Source: Loripinus fragilis | Lineage: Eukaryota; Mollusca; Bivalvia; Lucinida; Lucinidae | Length of the DNA stretch: 64,000 nt | Assembly: GCA_964019695.1 (NCBI GenBank) | Contig: OZ026515.1 | Span: 43,329,994-43,393,993 of the forward strand | Direction: 5' to 3' | Shown: positions 23,195 through 34,298 of the stretch, piece after piece | Numbering within the stretch: position 1 is the first letter of the stretch | How the letters are laid out: each line of letters begins with the position of its first letter | Position numbers and translations under genes: made by a program | The notes under the pieces: model-generated | The model's input: the letters and a program-made list of their open reading frames with translations, nothing else | Databases searched by the model: none | What the model was told of the DNA's origin: nothing

Positions 23195-23490
23195 TCCCCC
23201 TCCCCATCTGATAGTTTTGGCTGCTGTCCGTTCTAAGGAAGTGTTTCTGTTGTTGTTGATCAATTGTTTGTGGGGGTTCTGTGTTTGATGCTTGTTTTAC
23301 TTTATGTCCGCCTAGTTTTGCAATCAGCTTGATGGGGAAGAGAAAGCTGGTTGATTTACTTTAGTTATCTTCCTTGTGCCTTTAAATTGTGACTGTTAGT
23401 GTTCTGTAGCTCTTCCTTGTGGTGTCGTGGGTCAGTCTGCAGTGTGTGATTGTGGTATTTCCTGGTCATACTCACTTGCTTCATAGAGTA
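23195..23490. repeat. Dispersed repeat R1, copy 1
   Basis: About 290 bases related to 49055-49345: shared blocks include TTCTGTGTTT, GTGACTGTTAGTGTTCT and GTGATTGTGGTATTTCCTG. Same orientation. No coding potential seen. Confidence 0.75.
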
Positions 23491-24446
23491 AACTTTCAAT
23501 TAACGATTCAAACCATTTTCGAATTCAGAGATGCTTCAGAGTTCTAATTACGGTACAATTAAGTTATGCGGTCTTCAAAGGATCACTCTAAATTAATGAG
23601 TGTTAATGAGCTACTTTTACCTGGGTTGATTAGTTATCATGCCACAACATTAAATGAGCTTCAAATCAATGTATTTGTGTTGATCCAACGTTGTGTGAAA
23701 CTGTCATTTCAGCTGATTAGGAGTGGTTGCGTTGGGTCAAAACTGTGATGTAATCTAGCCTCCACATATGGAGAAAATGATTGTTTGGAATATTGGACAG
23801 ATCACCTGACGGTTTAAATTGTTGCATTGAGTATTTACTACAACCGCATGATGTTTTGTACCATCTGTATGTGGCATTTCCCCCTTAATATGACCTGTCC
23901 GATGAACCCCAATGCCTGTCCGATGAACCCCGATGGCTGTCCGATCCACCCCTTTAATACCCTGCGCTCTTTGAAGGCTTATTACTCTATCTACATGAGC
24001 TTGAACACGCTAGATTTGCCTCCCTTTAACCACGTATTGAATACGCTTGAATGCGTTGTCCATTGCGGTCATCCAATGCGACGACAACCGGTGATATCCG
24101 AAATTAATGTAGCGATCTCGAAAAGTGTCCGATGAACCCCGGTTTTACTCTAGATGTAGCCATTTGTTTATTCTCGGGACCGCCTTTCCAGTTTGCAACG
24201 GTCGTCAAGGGCCACTGAATATGAAAATCAAATTTGATCGATATTTTGATTTTTGCGTTTCCCGCAAGATAGCCTTCAATAATTGCCAAATCGTAGTTTG
24301 CAACAATTATAACATGATGAAAGACAAGAAAATACAGAGTTTTAGCTTCCCAAATGATAATGACAAACACTCACAAATATCACACCAAATTTCAGTACTG
24401 ATATGTATCACGCATATAAAATAAAGCATGTACGATTTGTCTGAAT

Positions 24447-24550
24447 AATAATAATAATAATTAATAATAATAATAACTCAAAACATTCTGTCATGTGAGG
24501 GTAGATAGATAGATATATAGATAGAAGATAGATAGACAGACAGACAGACA
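24447..24550. repeat. (ATA)n and (GATA)n microsatellites
   Basis: ATA repeats at 24447-24475, then GATA/GACA repeats at 24503-24550. Confidence 0.9.
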
Positions 24551-24752
24551 AACAGACCTGAGTTCAAATTGTTTGAAAGGGTTATCAGCAGATGACAATG
24601 TCATGTAAAGGTTAAACGCAAAGTTAAAGTACATCGGTTCAATTTCAACTTGTCATGACCTCTTAAATGTCAAACAGTTTGGGGCCCTATCAGGTCTGGA
24701 CAGAATATCGGGCCTGATCTGGGTCCAATTTGTTTGAAAGGATAATCAGCAG

Positions 24753-25823
24753 TAGGGCTTCCACGTTAACACGTGTGAACGGAAGTGTTTTGTGTTTAAG
24801 CAATAAACGTTTACAAAAATGACCTACCGTTTAAACGAATTTTAGCACGTGACAACCTTCATGGTTCAATAACAGCATCTTCTAATGAAAAATAGTGTTG
24901 TTTTTTCAGTTGTTAAAGTTTCTGATATAATTAATTAATAAAATTAGAACTACGGTGGACATGCTCAGCGGACACAGTGACCGATGTCCGTTGTGATGAA
25001 AATGTCCTGAATCTCACTGTGCTAGGCATATTCATCAGATACATGTATGTAAATGCACACCTTTATGTCCTTAATATTAGGTGGAAAAAGGGTCATGCAC
25101 GTGAAAGCATATGGCTTCAAACTGTGTTGTTGTTTTTCACTTCCCATCGATGTATGTATCAGGGTTCATCCTAGGATCGGCCGGATCCATTTTGTGAGAA
25201 AACTGTTAATGTTTTGCTAAAATGGACTTTATTTTTGGCTGGGCCCCATATACAAGCTATTCAAATCTCATGTCAATTATGCTCTAATGTGGATATTAAG
25301 GATTCTTTGGCCCATCAAATTTTGTATAGGGCCCATAAAAATTTCAAATGGCCCATTAAAATTTGGAAATTTGCATGTATTTGAATGGGATATGGGCCAT
25401 TGGCCCATTTTAAGGGCCCATCATCATTTTGGGCTAGGATTAACCCTGATGTATTGATGTCAATTTCAGCTGCCTACGTGACGATTGGCACTTACATCTC
25501 GCGCGTGTCAACCAATTACACATTTTCTATTGTTTATAAGGGAAGACACACTAAAGAAATGTCGGTTATCGATGAGCCTGCCCATGTTGCAGTCAGGTTG
25601 CAATTACTTGAAATGAGTTCTATCACAACACCAAACCAAACAATCTCGAATATTTGCACAAGGTACAATATTTTAAGAGCTCTTTTTTAGGAAAAATATT
25701 GGAGATTTTTACCGATATGCGACAATGAAAAAATTCAGTACGGTAATTGCGTGTAAACGGAATCGTTTCGATTTCTAGAATTCGTGTAAACGTTTACAAA
25801 ATTTCGTAAACGTGGAAGCCCTA
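24753..25823. mobile_element. Element F: hAT-like non-autonomous transposon
   Basis: ATCAGCAG flanks it on both sides (24745-24752 and 25824-25831) and fits the nTnnnnAn preference of hAT elements. Inverted ends are TAGGGCTTCCACGTT. The arms also share CGTTTACAAAA. 1071 bases long, with no transposase frame. It contains element G. Confidence 0.85.
25160..25448. mobile_element. Element G: MITE nested in element F
   Basis: The inverted ends are CAGGGTTCATCCTAG and its near complement CTAGGATTAACCCTG. ATGTAT lies on both sides (25154-25159 and 25449-25454). The interior carries repeated GGCCCAT motifs. 289 bases long. Confidence 0.8.
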
Positions 25824-26031
25824 ATCAGCAGATGACAATGTCATGTAAAGTTTTAAAAAGTTAAAAAACATCAGTTCAACTTAAACTTGTCATAATCTCT
25901 AAAGTGTCAAACAGTTTGGGCCCCTATCAGGTCCGGACAGAATATCGAGCCTGATCTGGGTCCAATTTGTTTGAAAGGGTTATCAGCAGATGACAAGGTC
26001 ATGTAAAGGTTTAACGCAAAGTTAAAGTACA

Positions 26032-28142
26032 GGGTGCAGGACAACTCGGCCCATGCCAACTCGGCCCACATAAAACTCGGCCCATGCCAACTCGGCCCAA
26101 GATGCAAAACTCGGCCCATGCCAACACGGCCCAATTTAAATTTTATAAATAGACAACTCGTCCCACATTTAAGAGGGATTGAAGTATGTAACTGAAAGAT
26201 TCGCCCCTTCACGTTAGCCTAAGAATCAAGTATCCTTACCCGTTTGGGCATAATGAATTTTATCATGGTTAACAGCGCAGACCCAAACTTGCCATATCTC
26301 GTAAGAGGCCACGCTGTTATAGTCAATATACCGCATGTTCAAATGAGCATACACGTAAATTCGCAACCTAAATGATCTGAGCATACTAGGCCTAATTCCT
26401 TTTTATCCCTCAAAAGACCGTCTCGGTACTAGCGAGCAGTGTGGACCTTCAATGCGGCATTTCTTCTGGGTCTTCACTGTTTGCCAAATAACATATTTAA
26501 ATGTAAAAAAAATGGCTCGAGGCTAGAAGCATAATTCCATAGTTCCATACTCTATGTTTGATAGCAGCGACGGCTCTGACAAGACTGCGCGTATGCGCAG
26601 GCTTGTCTGATCATTCTCTGCTCGTCGATGGGACTGATAAGTACCAACATTTGAGACATTATGACCACTTTGACATTCGTAAACGGGTTTCGAAGATAAG
26701 TGACAAAAAAGAGCTTGCTAGTCTCTGGTCGGCAAATGAAACAAATTAAAAAACAAAATGAAGAATTTAATGGAATTTTTGAATGCCTCTGTAAGAACAA
26801 AAATGCCGTCATCCGACAAAGTTACACCATGATCAAATGCACTGGTTAAAGACACTGATTTTCACACATTTACGATTCATTAAGGCTGTTGCAATTACAC
26901 CAATAATATTAAGATGATTAAAGGTGTGCATCTATTGACACCTCGTCCAAACATGCTGATCTCCTTAATCAATCAGTTTACAATTTTCAATGGATGGATG
27001 GACAGCCGGGCGGACCCAGGCGCGGATCCAGGATTTTTTGTCATGGGGGGTGGGGGGTGTCCAGGCCTGAATGGCCAGAATACAGGATCCACTCATGGGA
27101 CCAATACATACGTATGTGTGTACGTGTACATACATACATACATACATACATACATACATACATACATACATACATACATACATACATACATACATACATA
27201 CATACATACATACATACATACATACATACATACATACATACATACATACATACATACATACATACATACATACATACATACATACATACATACATACATA
27301 CATACATACATACATACATACATACATACATACATACATACATACATACATACATACATACATACATACATACATACATACATACATACATACATACATA
27401 CATACATACATACATACATACATACATACATACATACATACATACATACATACATACATACATACATACATACATACATACATACATACATACATACATA
27501 CATACATACATACATACATACATACATACATACATACATACATACATACATACATACATACATACATACATACATACATACATACATACATACATACATA
27601 CATACATACATACATACATACATACATACATACATACGCATGTACAGACAGGCACATGAATGTTCATGCACAGGCAGATGGATGAACAAACATGTACATG
27701 TATAGACGGCCAACTAAAAGACAGGTCATTTAAAACATGCATGATCATGTACAGAGATAATGTCAGAAACATACATGTGTGTGCATGTCGAGGCATACAT
27801 GCGCGTGTCATTATCCCTAAATTTCCCATGAAAATGAATGACTTGGTCCCATCAAGACCAACTTATTTCATTTTCATAGGATACCTAAAAGCGGGGGCAT
27901 GGAAGGGGTTCGAGCGAACCCCATGAACCCAAACTGGATCTGCCACTGCTTACATTTATGCTAATGCACAGACATTCTGGTTGCATCATACATGAGCATG
28001 CAACTCATATGTACTTCAAAAAATATATGGGCCGAGTTGTCTTATGAATTTGGGCCGAGTTGTCTTATAAACTTGGGCCGAGTTGGCAAGGGCCGATTTT
28101 TATGTGGGCCGAGTTGGTTTTGGGCCGAGTTGTCCGTAATTC
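26032..28142. mobile_element. Element E: transposon with mirrored ACTCGGCCCA arrays, 8-bp target duplication
   Basis: AAAGTACA flanks it exactly (26024-26031 and 28143-28150), inside the ~160-bp tandem unit. The left end starts GGGTGCAGGACAACTCGGCC and carries about five copies of ACTCGGCCCA. The right end, read inwards, starts GAATTACGGACAACTCGGCC with about five inverted copies from 28022. The interior contains the (TACA)n tract and no transposase. Its end pair matches that of element B. Confidence 0.88.
27127..27637. repeat. (TACA)n microsatellite, about 128 uninterrupted units
   Basis: 511 bases of apparently perfect tetranucleotide repeat. All long frames here (HTYI on plus, VCMY on minus) are repeat artefacts. 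True length is probably allele- and assembly-dependent. Confidence 0.98.
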
Positions 28143-28929
28143 AAAGTACATTGGTTCAACTTGTCATAACCTCTAAAGTGTCAATCAGTTTGGAACCCTA
28201 TCAGGTCTGGACAGAATGTCAGGCCTGATCTGGGTCCAAATTGACTGAAAGGGTTATCAGGAGATGACAATGTCATGTAAAGGTTTAACACAAATGTATA
28301 ATACATAGGTTCAACTTCAACTTGTCATAACCTCTAAAGTGTTAAACAGTTTGGACCCCTATCAGGTCCAGACAGAATATCGAGCCTGATTTGGGTTAAA
28401 TTTGTTTGAAAGGGTTATCAGCAGATGACAATGTCATGTAAATGTTTAACGAAAACTTAAAATACATCGGTTCAACTTGTCATAACTCTAAAGTGTCAAA
28501 CAGTTTGGACCCTATCAGGTCCGGACAGAATATGGAGCCTGATTTGGGTTCAATTTGTTTGAAAGGGCTATCAGCCGATGACAATGTCATGTAAATGTTA
28601 AACACAAAGTTAAAATACATCAGTTCAACTTAAACTTGTCATAGCCTCTAATGTGTCAAACAGTTTGGACCCCTATCAGGTCCGGACAGAATGTCAGGCC
28701 TGATCTGGTTCTAAATTGTTTTAAAAGGTTATAAGCAGATGACAATGTCATGTAAAGGTTTAACGCAAAAATAAAATACATCGATTCGACTTCAACGTGT
28801 CATAACCTATAAAGTGTCAAACAGTTTTGACCCCGATCAGGCCTGAACAGAATGTCGAGCCTGATCTGGGTCCAAACTGTTTGCAAAGGTTATCAGCAGA
28901 TGACATGTCAGGTAAGGTATGACCAAAAG

Positions 28930-30326
28930 TTGTCAGAACATGGAAAAAACAATTTGGATCCTAGTCATGGTTGTTTTCCATGACACCATGTATACATTTA
29001 GGGATACCAAGGGGGGGGGGGGGTCAAAATTGCTAAGTTTTTCTCATATCTAACTTGTGTCACAGCATCCAGTAGATCCAAATATTGCATGCGGAGGGGC
29101 AAGGGACCAGGACCCCCTGGAAAAACACAAGTTATAAGGGATTCTATAGGGAATAAGCAATTGGACCCCCCCCCACCCCAGAAAATGTTGGACCCCCCCC
29201 CCCCCCCCCCCCCCCTGGAAAAAATGTTGGAGCCCCTCTGGAACCTCGGAAAATTATAATTTTCTTTGAAATAAAACCATTGGCATTCTGTAAAATAAGT
29301 GGAGGACTACTAAAAGAACTAAAAAAACGTTGTCAGAGATTTTTTTAATGACAGATGGACCTGGACCCCCCCTCCCCCTGACGAAAATTCCTTGATTCGC
29401 GCATGCCTTGATACAAATCTTGAGCTATTGTTGCTTCATCTATGCTGGAATGCCATATAATAATTGCTGGGGACTTTTCTTGAAAAGGATAGCGCTTATG
29501 ACAGGCTGCATATTGTACCAATTAAAGGTGTTGAGTGTCAAACTTGGAGGTGTAATGTGTCAGAATTCAGATTAAAAAAAAAGTCATCATTCATCTATCT
29601 GGAATTCGATAATAGCTCAAGGTAATGGAATTTAACGACCGTTTTAATGTCTTAAAGCTCCTAAGATATTAGAGGCACTCATTTCTTTCATGTCTTTAGA
29701 AATGATCGCAAACCTATGTCCGTTCACCGCACCCACATCCGAGTTTTTTCAATAAATTGTGAAAAATCGGTGCTATTATAATCAAAATAATCGTAGCAGG
29801 ACAAAAGACAATGTTTTCCCTTCGAAATAAGTGCAGACTGGTAAAAAAATCGGAGAATTTGAATAAATACGGCCCATTTTTCATCATTTTCCTGTTACCC
29901 GTAATGTTAAAATTCACCGTTCACATCACCACGGTACATTTGTTTACCGGTACATTTGTTTACCTGTGTCACTAAGGCTGTGATGTCATAGCGGTCCCGA
30001 GAATCCGCAACACAGCCATCAATTAGGGTGGCTTAGTTTCTTTGTGAATGTTTAAAATTGATTAAAATGTGCATAAATTAAGAAAATACCTGCTGTTTTT
30101 GCCCTGTTTTTTTATGATGCAAAAAGTAGCCCCCAGTAAATGCAGCCGCTTGTTTACTTCGTTAAAACTGGGTATGATGTAGAGAACAAATGTGGCTTTC
30201 TGAATAGGCTGGTAACCTGGTCTATGTAAAAAGGTATAAATTAATTTAGTGATTTTTTTACCTGCGCATCCTAAATTTTTACTCATAATTTTGTTTCTGG
30301 GATTCTATTGTTAAGTAATCCGTTAG
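28930..30326. other. Non-coding stretch with G/C tracts
   Basis: Includes a G run at 29010-29021, GGATCC-type repeat remains from 29085 to 29405 with C runs at 29168 and 29192-29213, and a CGGTACATTTGTTTAC duplication near 29932-29965. The minus-strand frames at 29.7-30.3 kb look like nothing known. Confidence 0.45.
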
Positions 30327-30421
30327 TCCGAGTTTTCTCTGGCGTTTTAGTGGCTTTTCTTTATTTTGATATTTGCCACTATTTAGTGGAAAAGCCACTT
30401 AAACATCAGAGAAGGCTCGGA
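30327..30421. mobile_element. Short inverted-repeat MITE
   Basis: TCCGAG, TTCTCTG and AGTGGCTTTTC on the left are inverted on the right as GAAAAGCCACT, CAGAGAA and CTCGGA. The arms are about 34 bases with a 27-bp loop. TTA/TAA-like bases flank it. Confidence 0.7.
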
Positions 30422-30433
30422 TAAGTAATCCGG

Positions 30434-31390
30434 GTATTTTAGGCTTTATGTAAGGCCAAAAAAAGAAAATGTCTTGTTTCCGGTTACCCTACCGACCCTT
30501 ATATTTTGGGGCCTACTCAAACTTTTTTGAAGACTTTCGGGATATTAAAGTCTATTTTTAGACTGTTTTTGAGTATTTTTATACTTTTTCCATACAAAAA
30601 AGTTTTTATAAAAAAAAGTTGGCCTACCTACTGATCCTAAAAATGGGGACATGTAACCGGAAACAAGACAGATTTTTCTTTTGCCCTAACCTCAGGCTGA
30701 AGAGCTCCGCTGAGATACTCGGTGAAAATTATGCGATACTCTTATAAAAAAGCGTTCAAAATCCTGAAATTATAATTTTATTGTTAAGTCATCCAGGTAT
30801 TTAGGCTTTATGTAACCTCACGCTGAAGAGCTCTGCTGAGATACTCGGTGGAAATAATGCCAGACGCTTATTTAAAAGCGTTCAAAATCATGAAATTTTA
30901 ATCAATAATATGTCCGTAGATATGAATGTCCGATTATTTTATAAATACTTTCTATATCAAAAGAAAATCATATTTCTAATCGATACTGAAAATTTCAGCG
31001 CAAAATTTTGAGTAGTTTTAAAGATATTGCGAGCTATAAATTCACCAAAATACGAAGGGGTAACAGAGAATTACCTGTGTATTCACCGAGTGCGTAAAGC
31101 GTCTCAATGATCCAGAGCAGGATATGGCGTATCACTGTTTAAGGTAATCAATAATATGTCCGTAAATATGTCGGATTATTTTATAAACACTTTCTGTATC
31201 AAAAGAAAATCATATTTCTAATCGATACTGAAAATTTCAACGCAAAATTATAAGTAGTTTTAACGATATTACAAGTTATAAATTCAACAAAATACGTAAG
31301 GATAACAGAGAATTACCTGTGTATTCACTGGGTTGTAAAGCACCTGGTTGATCCAGATTGGGATATGACGTATATCTGTTTAAGAGAATG
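30434..31390. repeat. Dispersed repeat, tandem copies (host of the 15.4-kb LINE insertion)
   Basis: The block TTTAGGCTTTATGTAA...CTGAAGAGCTC...CGGTGAAAAT occurs at about 30434 and 30792. The block AATATGTCCGTA...ACCTGTGTATTCACC occurs at about 30905 and 31150. The first is interrupted by a TAA-flanked MITE. Confidence 0.8.
30454..30686. mobile_element. Harbinger-like MITE with TAA target duplication
   Basis: Inverted ends GGCCAAAAAAAGAAAATGTC and, from the right, GGGCAAAAGAAAAATCTGTC, continuing into CTTGTTTCCGGTTAC on both arms. TAA at 30451-30453 and 30687-30689. Its removal restores the uninterrupted host TTTATGTAACCTCA seen at 30810, which confirms insertion. Confidence 0.85.
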
Positions 31391-31735
31391 CAAAGATTTT
31401 ATTTTAGCGAGTCCCAGGCTGCAATGTTATTGCAGACTTCTTCTTCCAGTTAAGTGCATATCCCAAGGGCACAGTTGCATGAAAAATAATGTTCTGGACT
31501 AATAAGTTTGCAGTTGGACTCACTGATATGGGAAACAGCTAGTCCCAGGACCCATAAGCCAAAAATTGTAAATGAATCACTGTTAACTGATTAATATGCT
31601 TTTTTCTGGTGCACTCTATCCTTCCGGTCAATTTGATCCCCATTGATAAGGTTGCCGGGCTAATGTCTCAGTCGCCATATTGTTTCAAATGTGAGGTACA
31701 AAACTTGGATCTCCTTGCTTTCTACTGCTATGATT

Positions 31736-31933
31736 TAACCCTTAAAGCGCCAATCGCAACAAAAGTCGTCTGCTTTTCTCGTCTGCTGAAATGTTTAAGA
31801 AGCCTCCTATAGGAGGTCCATGCTGTTTGCTTCTATATTTAATTCGTCAGTAATGTTAGGCAATTATTTGCAGCAGACGACTTCAGCAGACGACATTTTC
31901 ATATGCATTTTTTCTTGGTGCTATAAGGGTTAA
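31736..31933. mobile_element. TTAACCC-ended palindromic element, copy 1
   Basis: Starts TTAACCCTTAAAGCGCCAAT and ends CTTGGTGCTATAAGGGTTAA. Internal GTCGTCTGCT and AGCAGACGAC form a second inverted pair. Related to 55171-55418. Confidence 0.75.
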
Positions 31934-32165
31934 TCATTTTTAACCATTTTCTGAAAATTTTGATTGACAAAAAAAAAAAAAAAACAGAGGAGAAAAATCA
32001 CAAACTATGGAATTATGTTGAAGAAAACAACTTTTTCTGTAAATCTTAATTTGATTTACTCGAGGAAATCTTTTTTTATGGAAATAATAAACCTGAAATT
32101 TGGCATCTTTCAACGATAAAGACCGAAGCTAGTACCTCCAACTTACGGCGCTAGGTGGCGCTAAT

Positions 32166-33171
32166 CAGGGCTGGAAATTTTTTCAAAGTCCACTTGTCCC
32201 ACGGGTCGAGTGCCATAAAATTTTTACTTGTCTATACATGATTCTGCTCATCCTACATCAAATTGCCACAGAATATTTTTAAAGCAAAAATCTGACGAAA
32301 TACATATAGTTAGTTTTTACCATTCATTTGATACTGTAGGGAGGGTAATAGAAAGTGTTAAAGTAATCTAAAAACTATTTTAAACATTTATGACAAATCC
32401 GGCAAAATAAAGCACTTGCTCTTTCAGGGTATTCCAGCCAGCTCCCCTGTCATTAAAACCTTTCAAAACTTGTTGCCAAAGTTTGTTTACTCTTCTTGTT
32501 CGGCAGCTTGCTTAACGTTTTTTTACTATCCCCAGTGGGCCACCACCTTGTATTGGCCCAAAGTTGCTGTCATCTGCTCCTGCAGAGCACTCGCTCTGCT
32601 TGAAAGACAAGCACATGTGGGAGCGTAGTGGAAGAGTGCTTGACTTGAGACTCAGGGGTCGCTGGTTCGAGCCTCACTGGGGTCACTGCGTTGTGTCCTT
32701 GAGCAAGATCATTAATCCGAGCTTAGTACTGGTTCAACCCAAGAAGATCTGTCCATTTATAACTGAAAGATTGTTGATGGGGCGTAAAGAATCAAATAAA
32801 ACAAAAAACAAGCATATGTCTGGGGTTTTCCAATACTACCAGGCTGGTTTTAAATTTTGGGGATAGAAAACAAGTGCTGATATTGATTATTCTGAGTGAT
32901 ACACTGTCTGCCTCGTTTTGGCGGTAAGTGTTGCTATGGACAACCGTAGTTTACGCACTTGTTTTACTGACTTTAACAAATTAATTATGATGTTTCTAGA
33001 TAAAATAAATCAAATTCTTTTGTGTATATGACTCTTTCCTGTTTCTACCGCACAGACCATAAATTCTTAATTTTCTGAAAGCTATTTTCACTTGCCCAAA
33101 TAAAAAGTTTACTCGTCAACGAGAATTTTCACTTGCCATGGCGAGGGGACAAGTAGAATTTTCCAGCCCTG
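32166..33171. mobile_element. hAT-like non-autonomous element
   Basis: Left end CAGGGCTGGAAATTTTTTC then CACTTGTCCC; right end, read inwards, CAGGGCTGGAAAATTCTAC then TTGTCCCCTCG. CAGGG-type ends are typical of hAT, but I see no clean 8-bp duplication. A SINE is inserted at 32619. Confidence 0.7.
32619..32807 (+). mobile_element. Family-A SINE nested in a hAT-like element
   Basis: B-box-like GGTTCGAGCC, body and CAAA-type tail present; the A box has lost GGCTCAGT. Flanks are ACAAGCACATGT (32607-32618) and ACAAGCATATGT (32808-32819), a 12-bp target duplication with one change. Confidence 0.9.
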
Positions 33172-33260
33172 GGCAATGTAATGACATTGTCTTTTTTCTC
33201 TCCAAAATCAATCAGTTTGTAGAACCATTTACATAATAATTATGTGAACAAACACTAACA

Positions 33261-33641
33261 CAGGGACCAAGTTAGGGGGCGACTAGGGCGAAATAGTCGC
33301 CCTAGGGGCCGAAATTTCGCCCTAAATGGGACCCAGGGAGAAGTGGGAGTCTCCCTAAAAAAAAAAAATTTTTTTTTTTTTTTTTTTTAGGGAGACTCAT
33401 TTTCATTCTGTCACCACACAAATGCAAGCTGTGGTGACATTATCAGACAATCTACTACCACTGCATCGTGTTTCATCCATTAAGTGGCAATGATATGTGT
33501 AATGGCTAATTTGCTTCTAAATTGACAGAAAATGCCGTAATTTTGCGCTATAACTTCTCCCTATCTGACTGTCACTTCTCCCTAATTTTCCTGCAGGGAG
33601 AAGTCACTTCTCCCTAAAATTCTGGGCCAGCTTGGTCCCTG
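33261..33641. mobile_element. MITE with CAGGGACCAAG ends
   Basis: Left CAGGGACCAAGTTAGGG, right CCAGCTTGGTCCCTG. The interior repeats GGGAGAAGT/ACTTCTCCC motifs, and a long A/T tract (33358-33389) sits between inverted GGGAGTCTCCCTAA blocks. The target duplication is unclear. Confidence 0.65.
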
Positions 33642-34163
33642 TAAACAGAAATATGTGAACACATATTGACAAACACTGGTCCAAATCTGAATAAATGATC
33701 GGGTGTTTAAGCGTAATAAATCCATTATTTTTCTCACTTGTCTAAGCCTTCTATTGTGTAATGGTTGAATGCTCACGAGCATGACCTTGATTCATCTATT
33801 CTTGTTCAATGAACAGTATACATGTAGCTTGACCTGACTGTAAACTACGCTGGTTAGTCTATGAAAAACGGTGTTTTATGAACATTAATGATTACACAAT
33901 TATTGTTCTGTATAAAGGTAAATAAACAATTGGTCAAACTTGGAAAATATTTCGTGATTTCGAATTTCGTGGTTCGGGACTTACCGCAAAATACCGTGAA
34001 AATTGGACAACCCGAAAATTTACCATTTTACGGTATAAGAAAAATAATTTTTAAACATATTGTACACTCTTATCTGGTGGCCTGATAATTCGTTCTCTTT
34101 AATTATTATTATTTATTTTTTTCTCTCTCTTCATAATATTTCCTGTATATCAACTTTTTTCAG

Positions 34164-34298
34164 ATTACATGAAGTGTATGGAGCCATGAAATGAGCATCG
34201 ACATCGATATGTCACAGACATCATTCCTAGAAGCGGTGGTTGGCTGGGACGAGTCACAATGTAAACAGAATCTCGAAGACGCTTTGCCTAAACTTATT
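34164..34298 (+). CDS. FIRRM: FIRRM exon with start codon
   Basis: Preceded by a pyrimidine tract and TTTTTTCAG, so an upstream non-coding exon is likely. Two upstream ATGs (34169, 34186) run into near stops. ATG at 34191 opens 36 codons: MSIDIDMSQTSF...VVGWDESQCKQNLEDALPKLI. The exon ends phase 0 at a weak GTATCC donor. Tryptophan and the LPKL block match the family's N terminus. Confidence 0.75.

Larger units (their letters stand above)
17331..24150. mobile_element. Element C: outer transposon with mirrored arrays of GGGGTTCATCGGAC
   Basis: The right end (…GTCCGATGAACCCCGGTTTTACTC, 24127-24150) is the inverse of a left end that reads GAGTAAAAC at 17331-17339 and resumes after element B at 19301 with CGGGGTTCATCGGAC. 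Flanking bases are TA on both sides. The motif is repeated near both ends: twice on the left (19302, 19318) and four times on the right (23895-23950, 24127). An inverted pair lies at 22341-22395. Elements B and D sit inside it. No transposase was recognised. Confidence 0.65.
24545..28925. repeat. ~160-bp tandem array with hairpin core, split by elements F and E
   Basis: Units read GGTTATCAGCAGATGACAAT, GTCATGTAAAGG, CGGTTCAACTT, CAAACAGTTTGGACCCCTAT, CAGG...GCCTGATCTGGGTCCAA. Segments survive at 24545-24752, 25824-26023 and 28143-28925, the last with about five units spaced 152-164 bases. The interruptions carry exact 8-bp target duplications of array sequence, so the array predates both. Confidence 0.9.

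Noticed and set aside
26914..27829. Long HTYI and VCMY open frames on both strands
   Set aside because: Produced by the (TACA)n tract, which has no stop in any frame.
30062..30286. Minus-strand frame beginning MSKNLGCAG next to a possible donor
   Set aside because: No second exon or known protein could be matched; kept out as unsupported.
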